Source: Candidatus Fukatsuia endosymbiont of Tuberolachnus salignus
GTDB taxonomy: Bacteria > Pseudomonadota > Gammaproteobacteria > Enterobacterales > Enterobacteriaceae
DNA length: 64,000 nt
Assembly (NCBI RefSeq): GCF_964030845.1
Contig: NZ_OZ034983.1
Location: 2,232,001-2,296,000 of the forward strand
Direction: 5' to 3'
Both the position numbers and the translations under genes were made by a program. Below the pieces are notes generated by a model. It made no database searches and had not been told where the DNA came from. It saw only the letters and a program-made list of their open reading frames with translations. Shown here one piece after another: positions 28,137 to 36,063 of the stretch. Numbering within the stretch: position 1 is the first letter of the stretch; the number at the start of each line of letters is the position of its first letter.

Positions 28137-29513
28137 ATGTCCGATATTTCCACGCCCCATCTTGACTACAACAGCCTGCTAGCTGCCTGGGACATCAATG
28201 ACGCCCTGATGGGCGGCACCTTATGCCTACGGCAACAGGGCGAAACCTATTTACCGCGCTGGACGAATGAAGATAAACACAGCTATCAGCAACGTCTCTC
28301 CGTCGCCACGCTGCTGCCGGCTTACGAGGAAACCCTCAAAAATAACTTAGGTCGTGTCTTTTCAGAACCGACCCAATTGAGTGAGTCCACCCCCGCCGTG
28401 ATTGTCGAGTACTGCCAGGATATGGATTTGCTGGGCAACCGGCTGGATGTTTGGGCGCAAGCGTATTTCAGCCTGGCGCTGCAATACGGCGTGGCGCATG
28501 CGCTGGTTGACTACCCCCGTGTGGAAGCATTGAAAACCCGTGCTGAGGAAAAAGCCCGTGGCGCCCGTCCCTATGCGGTGTTGATTAACCCCCGCCAGGT
28601 CATCGGCTGGCAATCCAGCCACCAAGGAGGGCCGGTCCAGCTGACAGAATTGCGAATTAGAGAAGAGATTGTCGTCGAGACCGCCCCTTACCGCCAACAG
28701 AAAATCGCGCAAATCCGCAAGTTGACGCCCGGTCGGGTTGAACTCTACCGTAAAATCAGGCAAGCCGATGGCAGGGAAACCTGGATACTGCACGACAGCT
28801 GGGCAACCTCCTGCCCTCGCATTCCGTTGGTGACATTGTACAGCAAACGCACCGGTTTTATGTGTGGCGCCCCGCCGCTATTGAATCTGGCGTTACTCAA
28901 TATCAAACATTGGCAAAGCCAGAGTGAGCAAGACAATATTTTGCATGTGGCCCGGGTGCCCATCCTCAATGTGTTTGGTCTTGAAACCGGCGAAAAGTTG
29001 ACCATTGGTGCCTCAAGCGCGACACACTTTACTGACCGCACCAAACAGGGCAGTGCGTACACCGAACATTCGGGCGCCGCCGTAGGAGCAGGCAAAGAGG
29101 CACTGACGGATTTGGTCGAGCAGATGCGTCAAGCCGGTGGCAAGCTGTTGCGCAGTCAAAACAGTAGCACCAAGACCCTCGACCAAGTGAGCGAAGAGCG
29201 CCTACAAGAACAATCCCCGCTCTACACCCTGTCTAACTCGCTAGAAGATGCCCTCGATACCCTGTTGCAACTGATGGCAGACTGGTCAGGCGAAAAAGAC
29301 GGCGGCAAGGTGGACATTCGCACCGAGCTTGAAACCACCCAGCAAGCCTTCAATGCCCCGGCCGCCCTGGCGATACAGGCACTGCGGCAAGGCGGGGATA
29401 TTCGTCAGGTGGATGCCATCCGCGCCTTACAGGCACTGAACCTTATTGATGCCGATGCCAACCCGGAAACCCTGTGTGATGAACTTAACAATTTGCCACC
29501 GGATTTACTGTAA
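28137..29513 (+). CDS. Phage portal-type protein (DUF4055 family)
   Basis: 458 residues in the portal position between terminase and head morphogenesis genes. Features fitting DUF4055 portal-like proteins are RLSVATLLPAYEETLKNNLG early, ALQYGVAHALVDYPR, and the pattern PLLNLALLNIKHWQSQSEQD in the middle. Portals form the 12-fold ring through which DNA enters the head. No frameshift seen. Confidence 0.78.
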   Translation: MSDISTPHLDYNSLLAAWDINDALMGGTLCLRQQGETYLPRWTNEDKHSYQQRLSVATLLPAYEETLKNNLGRVFSEPTQLSESTPAVIVEYCQDMDLLGNRLDVWAQAYFSLALQYGVAHALVDYPRVEALKTRAEEKARGARPYAVLINPRQVIGWQSSHQGGPVQLTELRIREEIVVETAPYRQQKIAQIRKLTPGRVELYRKIRQADGRETWILHDSWATSCPRIPLVTLYSKRTGFMCGAPPLLNLALLNIKHWQSQSEQDNILHVARVPILNVFGLETGEKLTIGASSATHFTDRTKQGSAYTEHSGAAVGAGKEALTDLVEQMRQAGGKLLRSQNSSTKTLDQVSEERLQEQSPLYTLSNSLEDALDTLLQLMADWSGEKDGGKVDIRTELETTQQAFNAPAALAIQALRQGGDIRQVDAIRALQALNLIDADANPETLCDELNNLPPDLL

Positions 29514-29607
29514 CGCCCGCGTGGCATCGTGAGGTGACGCGCAGGCTGTATAAAAACACCCCGTTATCCTCATGCCATCAAACCGGTTTTTCTATTAAGG
29601 GGTTACC

Positions 29608-30702
29608 ATGTCCACAGTCAACCAACGTCTGCGTGATGAAGCCCTGGCACACAGTCTGTTTCAATCACGCTATGCTCTCGGGGTGGTTAAAGAAAAGGTG
29701 GCACTACTCAACCAATATGATGCTGAACTAACCGCCCGACTTTTCGGGAAATTGGAGAAGGTTAATCCGCAACACATCGAAGTCAAACAGTTAGCCCGCT
29801 TGTTAGCCTGTGTCCAAGAGGTGAATCAGCAGGCAATGAGTACCCTGTATTTATCGCTCAGCGAGGAATTGCTAGCCTTTGCTGAGCACGAAGCGGGTTA
29901 TCACTGCCGTCTCTTTGATACCCTGCTGCCTGATGGGGTGCTACACCGCTATCCCTTAGCGATTATCACCGCAGAACAGGTTTACGCGGCAGCGATGGCG
30001 CAGCCCTTTCAAGGGCGTTTACTGCGCGACTGGGTCAGTCATCTGGAAAGCGATCGCTTTCAGCGTATCAACAACGCGGTAAAAAACGGGTTTCTCTTGG
30101 GTGATACCGTCGAGCAAATTACACGCAAAGTACGCGGGAGCAGGGCAAAACAGTATCAAGATGGGGTACTGGACATCAGTCGCAAAAATCTCACCAGTGT
30201 GGTCAAAACCGCTGTTAACCATGTTTCAGCGGTAGCACGGGATAAATTTGCTGAAAATAACGCCGCAATGATAGACAGAAAACAGTGGCTCAGTACGCTG
30301 GATAACAAAACCTCATCACCCTGTGTTATCCGTGACCGTTTGTGCTACACCCTAGCCGGCCAGCCACTCGGCCACAAAATCCCCTATCTGCAAGGACCGG
30401 GACGCCTGCACTTTTGCTGTCGCTCAACGGAGACACTGGTCATCAAATCCTGGCGCGCCCTGGGCATTGACTTAGATGAGCTGGACCCGGGCACACGCGC
30501 CAGCCTGGACGGGCAAGTGCCTGCGGATACCACGTATTCTGACTGGTTACAGCAACAACCTTACGCGCGGCAAATCCAAGTCCTGGGTAAAACCCGCGCT
30601 AAAATGCTGCGAGAGGAGGGACGGCGTCCCGACGCATTTTTTAGCGACAAAGGGGAATGGCTCACGTTAGAACAGCTGCGCGAAACCCTCCATATAGAGT
30701 AA
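29608..30702 (+). CDS. Phage head morphogenesis protein (SPP1 gp7/MuF-like)
   Basis: 364 residues. The C-terminal half has the MuF-type domain: helical FQRINNAVKNGFLLGDTVEQ, then KNLTSVVKTAVNHVSAVARD, then a Cys/His cluster (SPCVIRDRLCY, RLHFCCRST). Such proteins are minor capsid components bound near the portal. AGGGG precedes the ATG. A strong terminator follows about 100 bp downstream. Confidence 0.8.
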   Translation: MSTVNQRLRDEALAHSLFQSRYALGVVKEKVALLNQYDAELTARLFGKLEKVNPQHIEVKQLARLLACVQEVNQQAMSTLYLSLSEELLAFAEHEAGYHCRLFDTLLPDGVLHRYPLAIITAEQVYAAAMAQPFQGRLLRDWVSHLESDRFQRINNAVKNGFLLGDTVEQITRKVRGSRAKQYQDGVLDISRKNLTSVVKTAVNHVSAVARDKFAENNAAMIDRKQWLSTLDNKTSSPCVIRDRLCYTLAGQPLGHKIPYLQGPGRLHFCCRSTETLVIKSWRALGIDLDELDPGTRASLDGQVPADTTYSDWLQQQPYARQIQVLGKTRAKMLREEGRRPDAFFSDKGEWLTLEQLRETLHIE

Positions 30703-30800
30703 AAAATCAACATGTCAGCACAACTTAACATGTTCTCTCATCACGTAAAGTAGCAAAAACTGGACATTTTAAAATAGCGTTGATAACCAACTTCACACAG

Positions 30801-30823
30801 GCCACCCCAGGGTGGCTTTTTTT
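30801..30823 (+). terminator. Intrinsic terminator between head genes
   Basis: GCCACC-CCAG-GGTGGC followed by seven T. It would limit expression unless Q antitermination is active. 30703-30903 has no gene. Confidence 0.75.
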
Positions 30824-30903
30824 ATGAACAGCTGTGAGCGGAAGCGACACAGCGCCCGGGTCGGATGACCGGTTAACCCAGCCTGCGGGCGGAGACAATA
30901 GCA

Positions 30904-31656
30904 ATGAAATTGCACCTCGATACAGAAGGAAAAGCGGTACTGGAAAACGGCATGCCGGTGTATTTGCATGAGGACGGCAAAGCGATCCCCTTTGATGCGG
31001 TGGCAGCCTTGAACAAAATTAGCGCCCTCAATGGGGAAGCCAAAAGCCACCGTGAGGCCAAGGAAGCACTCGAAGCCAAGCTCAAGGCGTTTGCCGGCAT
31101 TGACGACCCAGCGAAAGCCCGTGAAGCACTGCAAACGCTCACCCACATCGATCAAAAGAAATTAATCGAGGCCGGTGCGGTCGACCAGGTGAAAGCACAA
31201 ATCACTCAAGCTTTTCAAACTCAGCTTGACGAGGCCAGCAGCAAAAATAAAACCCTGGAAGCCCAGTTGTATCAAGAGATGATTGGCGGACGTTTCAGCA
31301 GCTCGACGTTTATCCAGGATAACCTGGCGATCCCGGCGGATTTGGTGCAAGCCCGGTTCGGTCACGCATTCAGCATTGACGCAGGTAAAGTGGTCGCCAC
31401 GGATGCGGCAGGCAACAAGGTATTCTCACGCCGTCAGCCCGGGGAAATCGCGGAGTTTGAGGAAGCCTTAGAATACCTCATCGAACAGTATCCGCACAAA
31501 GACCACATTCTGAAAGCCTCCGGCCACCGTGGCGGCGGTTCACAACCCACACCCCAGCAGCACGGACACAAAACACTCAAACGCAGCGCCTTTGATGCCT
31601 TGGACATCGGCAGCAAACAGGCCGCACTCAAAGACGGTATCTCGATCGTCGATTAA
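30904..31656 (+). CDS. Phage scaffold-like protein
   Basis: 250 residues. The highly charged, helical N-terminal two thirds (LNGEAKSHREAKEALEAKLK) and its position directly before the coat gene match phage scaffolding proteins of the DUF6651 type. These guide capsid assembly and leave before DNA entry. The C-terminal QQHGHKTLKRSAFDALD motif is typical. Function is inferred from position and composition. Confidence 0.7.
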   Translation: MKLHLDTEGKAVLENGMPVYLHEDGKAIPFDAVAALNKISALNGEAKSHREAKEALEAKLKAFAGIDDPAKAREALQTLTHIDQKKLIEAGAVDQVKAQITQAFQTQLDEASSKNKTLEAQLYQEMIGGRFSSSTFIQDNLAIPADLVQARFGHAFSIDAGKVVATDAAGNKVFSRRQPGEIAEFEEALEYLIEQYPHKDHILKASGHRGGGSQPTPQQHGHKTLKRSAFDALDIGSKQAALKDGISIVD

Positions 31657-31690
31657 TTACACACCTTACCCTTAACCCTGGAGCAACAGC

Positions 31691-32760
31691 ATGGCAGGCA
31701 ATACCTTAACGGGGTTGATCCCCACCATTTATACCGCATTAGACAGCGTTTCCCGTGAGCAAGTCGGTTTTATTCCCGCCGTCGCCCGTAACAGCAAAGC
31801 GGAAACCGCCGCCCTCGATCAAAATATCACCGCACCGGTGGCCCCCATCGCCAAAACGGTGGATATCGTGCCCGGTCCCACGGCAACGGGGAAGAACAAC
31901 TGGCTGTCGGGTCGGCAGGCACCTATAACCTGCTGCTGGCTGACCAGTTCAAACAAGCCTTTCGTGCCCTGGCGAACGAAGTCGATCGCGATTTAGGGGC
32001 ACTGTACACCGGCTCAGCGCGGGCTGTCGGAAAGGCAGGGAGCACTCCCTTTGGCGTCAAAGAAGACCTGGCCGATTTTGCCGATGCGCGTCGCGTGCTG
32101 GAAGATAACGGGGCCCCGACTACCGATTTACAAATGGTCTTGGGGTCAGCGGCTATTTCCAACATTCGCGGCAAACAATCCGTCTTGTTTAAAGTCAACG
32201 AAGCGGGCAGCGAAGCCCTGTTGCGGGAAGGGACCATCGGGCGTATTGAAGGCTTTAATTTGCACAATTCCGCGGGCATCAAACGGGTCACAGCAGGGAC
32301 CGGCAGTGGTTTTCTGGTCAACAAAGCGGGCGGTTATCACGTCGGCAATCAGCTCATTGCCATAGACAGTGGAACTGGCACAGTAAACCGAGGGGATATT
32401 GTCACCTTTACCGGCGATATGCATCAATACGTGGTGGCAGCGGCCAGCGCCTCGACTATCACCCTGTCTGCGCCGGGCTTGTTGGAAGACCTGGCGGACA
32501 ACACCGTCGTCACGCTGGTTGGTCACTACACCGCTAACATGGCATTCGATCGCAATGCGTTCCTGCTGGCGTCACGGACACCGGCGATGCCTCAAGGCGG
32601 GGATATCGCCGATGATGTGATGAATGTCACCGATCCGGTCTCCGGCATGACTTTCCAAGTGGCGCTCTACCGTCAGTATCATCAGATACGCTATGAAGTC
32701 GGGCTAGCCTGGGGTGTTGCGGCAGTGAAACCGGAGCACAGTGCGCTGATTTTAGGCTAA
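31691..32760 (+). pseudogene. Major capsid protein (P22-coat-like), single frameshift
   Basis: The N-terminal frame 31691-31996 (LTGLIPTIYTALDSVSREQV, typical of P22-type coat starts) leaves sense at about 31885. Sense continues in the next frame (GNGEEQLAVGSAGTYNLLLA, then FRALANEVDRDLGALY) to the stop at 32760. The C-terminal part holds FTGDMHQYVV and ALYRQYHQIRYEVGLAWGVA. A one-base deletion near 31883 explains the change, and no slippery tract is present. The phage cannot make intact coat, so the prophage is defective if the sequence is right. Confidence 0.85.
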
Positions 32761-32799
32761 GACAGCGGCGTGATAGCCACTTTATGTTAGGAAAACAGC

Positions 32800-32970
32800 A
32801 TGACCAAAAGCAAAAAAGACACTGTCGTCACCCAACCACCTTCAACTTTAATCCCAATGATACACCCGCTCCCACGTCACCCTGATGATCCAATAACCGC
32901 TAATGTGCATTCCGATGAAGTCACACGCTGGCTGAATGAAGGATGGCAACACAGTGAACAGGAAAAATAA
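32800..32970 (+). CDS. Small unknown protein between coat and head-completion genes
   Basis: 56 residues. ATG 32800 follows TTAGGAAAACAGC (ribosome site AGGAA). Sequence starts MTKSKKDTVVTQPPSTLIPM and ends NEGWQHSEQEK. It ends one base before the next start, so it fits the operon. No known domain. Confidence 0.6.
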   Translation: MTKSKKDTVVTQPPSTLIPMIHPLPRHPDDPITANVHSDEVTRWLNEGWQHSEQEK

Positions 32971-32971
32971 C

Positions 32972-33451
32972 ATGCTCATCACGGATATCAGCTCCCCCGA
33001 GAGGGAAAGTTATGCCAGTGTCGCCGATTTACGACAGCTGGCGAGTAAACGAGGCGATCCGCTTCCCACGGAGGACGCTGCCTGTGAAAGCTTGTTGATA
33101 AAAGCCATGGATTACCTAGCAGGACTGAACTGGCAAGGCAAACGTACCACCGCCTCTCAGCCCCTGGCCTGGCCGCGCTCAGGGGTTATCTTCGATGGCT
33201 ATTTATTACCCGAAAATATTATTCCATCACAACTCCTTCAGGTGCAATGCCGTCTGGCGTTGACGGCACAGGCTATCGATTTGACGCCTTCGTTTTCGGG
33301 TGGCAAGGAAGTGGTTCAGGAAAGTATTGCTGGAGCTGTCAGTGTGACCTATGCGTCGGGTTCTGCTTCGTCACCTCATTTTAGCTGGTTGCCTGGCTTA
33401 CTGCGCGGCCTTCTCATCAGCAGCAGACAGAGTCAGCTCGTCAGGGGGTGA
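32972..33451 (+). CDS. Phage head-completion/neck protein (DnaT-like family)
   Basis: 159 residues from the ATG at 32972. The pattern SYASVADLRQLASKRG, AMDYLAGLNWQGKR, and QPLAWPRSGVIFDGYLLPEN is that of the short phage proteins often annotated as DnaT-like ssDNA-binding. Their place after coat suggests a connector role. Spacing of one base from the gene before and four bases to the next shows one operon. Confidence 0.65.
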   Translation: MLITDISSPERESYASVADLRQLASKRGDPLPTEDAACESLLIKAMDYLAGLNWQGKRTTASQPLAWPRSGVIFDGYLLPENIIPSQLLQVQCRLALTAQAIDLTPSFSGGKEVVQESIAGAVSVTYASGSASSPHFSWLPGLLRGLLISSRQSQLVRG

Positions 33452-33455
33452 TGAC

Positions 33456-33806
33456 ATGGCGATCAATTATGCAGGCTTACGCCGTACTGCCGACCGTGTA
33501 TTGCGTGACAATGGCGCCCCTTATACCCTACAGCGAGGCGGGGGTGTGCAGGTCATCAAAGGCGTTGAAGTCGCTGTTCCGCGGGAGAATCACAGGTTGA
33601 CGGGCGTCATTACTCATTACACCAAGGGTGAAACAGAGGGCACGCTTATCCAACAGGGTGACAGTAAAATGATGGCGACAGCTGAAACGGAAATTCGTCA
33701 GGGCGATCGCCTTCTTATCGAAGGCACAGCCTATCGGGTGATACAGGTCACGCCCGTGAAACCCGCTACGCTGCTGCTGTGTTACCAATTGCAACTGAGG
33801 GCCTAA
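33456..33806 (+). CDS. Phage head closure-type protein
   Basis: 116 residues from ATG 33456. Small beta-rich protein (INYAGLRRTADRVLRDNGAP, then RQGDRLLIEGTAYRVIQVTP) like lambdoid head-tail closure proteins. Assigned mainly by position between neck and tail-completion genes. Confidence 0.55.
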   Translation: MAINYAGLRRTADRVLRDNGAPYTLQRGGGVQVIKGVEVAVPRENHRLTGVITHYTKGETEGTLIQQGDSKMMATAETEIRQGDRLLIEGTAYRVIQVTPVKPATLLLCYQLQLRA

Positions 33807-33807
33807 T

Positions 33808-34263
33808 ATGGAGGATAACAAACGCTTTATGGCCTCCATGACTGCCTTTGTCAACCAGAGTAAACAGGCGCATCAGGCACTCCCCCAGGTGCTGGGCATG
33901 AAAATATTGGCAAGATTGGTGACGATGTCACCAGTGGGTAACGCGGACACCTGGCAAGGCAAAGCGCCACCAGGCTATACCGGTGGTCGATTTCGCGGCA
34001 ACTGGCAGGTGACCTTTGATGCGCCCGCAGAAACGGAAACCGGATGCATTGACCCCCGTGGCAATCTGACGCTCACTGAGGGAATACAGCGATTAACGCA
34101 GTTTAATCAGGGAACTCAGGCCATTTATTTCAGCAACACCGTGCCCTATGCTTATCGGTTAGAATTCGGTCACTCGAAACAGGCCCCCAACGGTATGATT
34201 AGGGTGACAGCGGAAGAATTTCAGACGCTGTTTAACCAGGCGGTTAAAGAGGTTAAAAAATGA
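33808..34263 (+). CDS. Tail completion protein (lambda Z / HK97 gp10-like)
   Basis: 151 residues. Central TMSPVGNADTWQGKAPPGYT and GGRFRGNWQVTFDAP, then VPYAYRLEFGHSKQAPNGMI, match the HK97-gp10/lambda Z type that caps the tail for joining to the head. The 3' end overlaps the next gene by four bases. Confidence 0.75.
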   Translation: MEDNKRFMASMTAFVNQSKQAHQALPQVLGMKILARLVTMSPVGNADTWQGKAPPGYTGGRFRGNWQVTFDAPAETETGCIDPRGNLTLTEGIQRLTQFNQGTQAIYFSNTVPYAYRLEFGHSKQAPNGMIRVTAEEFQTLFNQAVKEVKK

Positions 34264-34667
34264 GCACGGGGCGTGTCATAGCGCTACTTGAACACCATTT
34301 GGGCGCCTGGGCAGCACAAAAAGGGTTTCCCGTCGCCAGTCAAAACGTGCAGTTTAGCGACACCGGCGGCTTGTATTTGCAATCGCATCTCTTGCCTGCG
34401 ACCACGGAATGCCTGGATTTGGCGCAAGTTTCACGGGTTTATCACGGGGTCTATCAAATTACCCTCTGTGCCCCGACGGGCAGCGGCCAGGCTCAGGTAC
34501 AGGCTATCGCTGATGACCTCATCAGTCTGTTTGATTTGGGCACCCTTTTAACCGATGGCATTATCCGCTGTGCTATCATCAGTGTCCCTACAGTATTTAC
34601 GGGTATCACCCACTGTCACACCTACAGTCTACCCCTCAGTATGCGCTATCGGGCGTATGTGATCTGA
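34260..34667 (+). CDS. Tail terminator-like protein (lambda U / DUF4128-like)
   Basis: 135 residues. RVIALLEHHLGAWAAQKGFP at the start and YHGVYQITLCAPTGSGQAQV in the middle match phage DUF4128-type tail terminators. Overlaps the preceding frame (ATGA). A 101-bp gap to the tail tube gene shows no gene. Confidence 0.7.
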   Translation: MSTGRVIALLEHHLGAWAAQKGFPVASQNVQFSDTGGLYLQSHLLPATTECLDLAQVSRVYHGVYQITLCAPTGSGQAQVQAIADDLISLFDLGTLLTDGIIRCAIISVPTVFTGITHCHTYSLPLSMRYRAYVI

Positions 34668-34768
34668 TTGGCAAACGGCATTATTTTGATCAACTGACCT
34701 CAACAATTATTTCGTTATTACTTTATTTCTAAACATCATCTTATTATCTTAACACTCGGAGACAGCTT

Positions 34769-35431
34769 ATGGGCTTTGCCTTACCGAATGGTGCCCAGGT
34801 TTACCTGGCCTCAGACTACGAAACCGCGCTACCGTTTACGGCTATCACGAATGCTGCCCATGCGATGCTCACAGTAGTCGGCAACGATAAAATTAAAAAG
34901 GATGACCTTGTTCACATTTCTTCCGGCTGGACGGGACTCAATGAACGGGTTGCTCGCGTGTCGGCGGCGACGGCAACCAGCATCACCTTGGAAAATATCG
35001 ACACCCGCCAGACCACGCAATTTGTTGCCGGTGGTGGAATGGGCAGCATCCGCAAAATAAAAACTTGGACAGAAATTCCGCAAATCAAAGAGGTGTCCAG
35101 TTCTGGTGGCGAGCAACAAACGGTCAGCCTGCAATTTTTATCGGATACAGTGCAACGTAATGTTAACACCGTGAAAGCCCCGCGCACCTTGACCTATACC
35201 TTGGGACATGATCCTGCTTTGGCGATTTATCCGCTATTACGGGCCGTCGATCAGGGTCAAGCAATCGTCGCCTTCTCGATGTTCGTCCCGGGCCCGAAAG
35301 AAAAACGCTACTGGTCAGCCACGGTGGCCTTTAACGACGTCCCCCATACCGAAGTCAATGCCGTTGAAACCGTCTCGCTGGTCCTGAATCTGCAGAGTCC
35401 CGCGATGACGTTTTACAAAGAACCCGCCTAA
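34769..35431 (+). CDS. Major tail tube protein (lambda V-like)
   Basis: 220 residues in the lambda V position. It begins MGFALPNGAQVYLASDYETA. Residues 90-215 (TWTEIPQIKEVSSSGGEQQT, then VFVPGPKEKRYWSATVAFND-type sequence) look like the phage tail tube fold. It builds the tube of the non-contractile tail. GGAG precedes the ATG. Confidence 0.78.
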   Translation: MGFALPNGAQVYLASDYETALPFTAITNAAHAMLTVVGNDKIKKDDLVHISSGWTGLNERVARVSAATATSITLENIDTRQTTQFVAGGGMGSIRKIKTWTEIPQIKEVSSSGGEQQTVSLQFLSDTVQRNVNTVKAPRTLTYTLGHDPALAIYPLLRAVDQGQAIVAFSMFVPGPKEKRYWSATVAFNDVPHTEVNAVETVSLVLNLQSPAMTFYKEPA

Positions 35432-35440
35432 GGATACCCC

Positions 35441-35752
35441 ATGTCGATTGAATTTACCTTACAACCCCAGCCACGCTTTAAAGCCGATGTGGCTATTCCA
35501 CGCGCGGGCCTGGAGGCCGGTATCGTGACCTTTACCTTCAAACATGTGCCACTCAACGAGATGGCGGAGCGGGAAAAACGCAAAAACCAAACGGGATTGG
35601 ATTTTGTTGAACACATTACCGCCGCCTGGGCGCTGCCCGATGAGTTAAATCGTGACAATTTGACCAAATTGGCGAATAACTATCCCCAAGCCATTGAAGC
35701 CATCATTCACACCTTTTACCGTGAGCTCTTGGGTCAACGCGAAAAAAACTGA
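35441..35752 (+). CDS. Tail assembly chaperone G
   Basis: 103 residues between tube and tape measure, the position of lambda G. Ends in GQREKN at a slippery run, A AAA AAC (35743-35749), directly followed by the TGA at 35750-35752. In lambda, G and the longer frameshift product GT wrap the tape measure during assembly. Confidence 0.82.
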   Translation: MSIEFTLQPQPRFKADVAIPRAGLEAGIVTFTFKHVPLNEMAEREKRKNQTGLDFVEHITAAWALPDELNRDNLTKLANNYPQAIEAIIHTFYRELLGQREKN

Positions 35753-36063
35753 GGGCGGTTGCGACGGCGCTCTACACCCCAGCGCCTTGTGCGGAAGAAT
35801 TAGCCAGCGCAGGCTTACGCCCTGAGGATTTTAACGCACAGTGCATTGAAGTCTGGCCTGACATCTGGCCGTCTTTCCTCGTCATGCGGGCGATGTCGAC
35901 CCAATGGCGCACGGGGATGGCGGGTCCGACTGGCCTGGATTATGGCTGCCTACTCCACGTGATGACTCTACTAGGCGTAGAACCCCGCGCAACCGTTTTT
36001 GACGATATCCGCACCCTGAAAAGTATCGCCTTGTCCCTTATTCACAAGAGGCATTCAACATGA
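35749..36063 (+). CDS. T extension of the tail assembly chaperone, made by -1 frameshifting (GT)
   Basis: After a one-base backward slip at A AAA AAC the ribosome would read 104 more codons (LRAVATALYTPAPCAEELAS, then MRAMSTQWRTGMAGPTGLDY). It stops at TGA 36061-36063, overlapping the tape-measure ATG at 36060. No start codon or ribosome site of its own precedes it. This reproduces the lambda G/GT layout and resembles DUF1799-type T domains. Confidence 0.82.
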   Translation: MRAVATALYTPAPCAEELASAGLRPEDFNAQCIEVWPDIWPSFLVMRAMSTQWRTGMAGPTGLDYGCLLHVMTLLGVEPRATVFDDIRTLKSIALSLIHKRHST

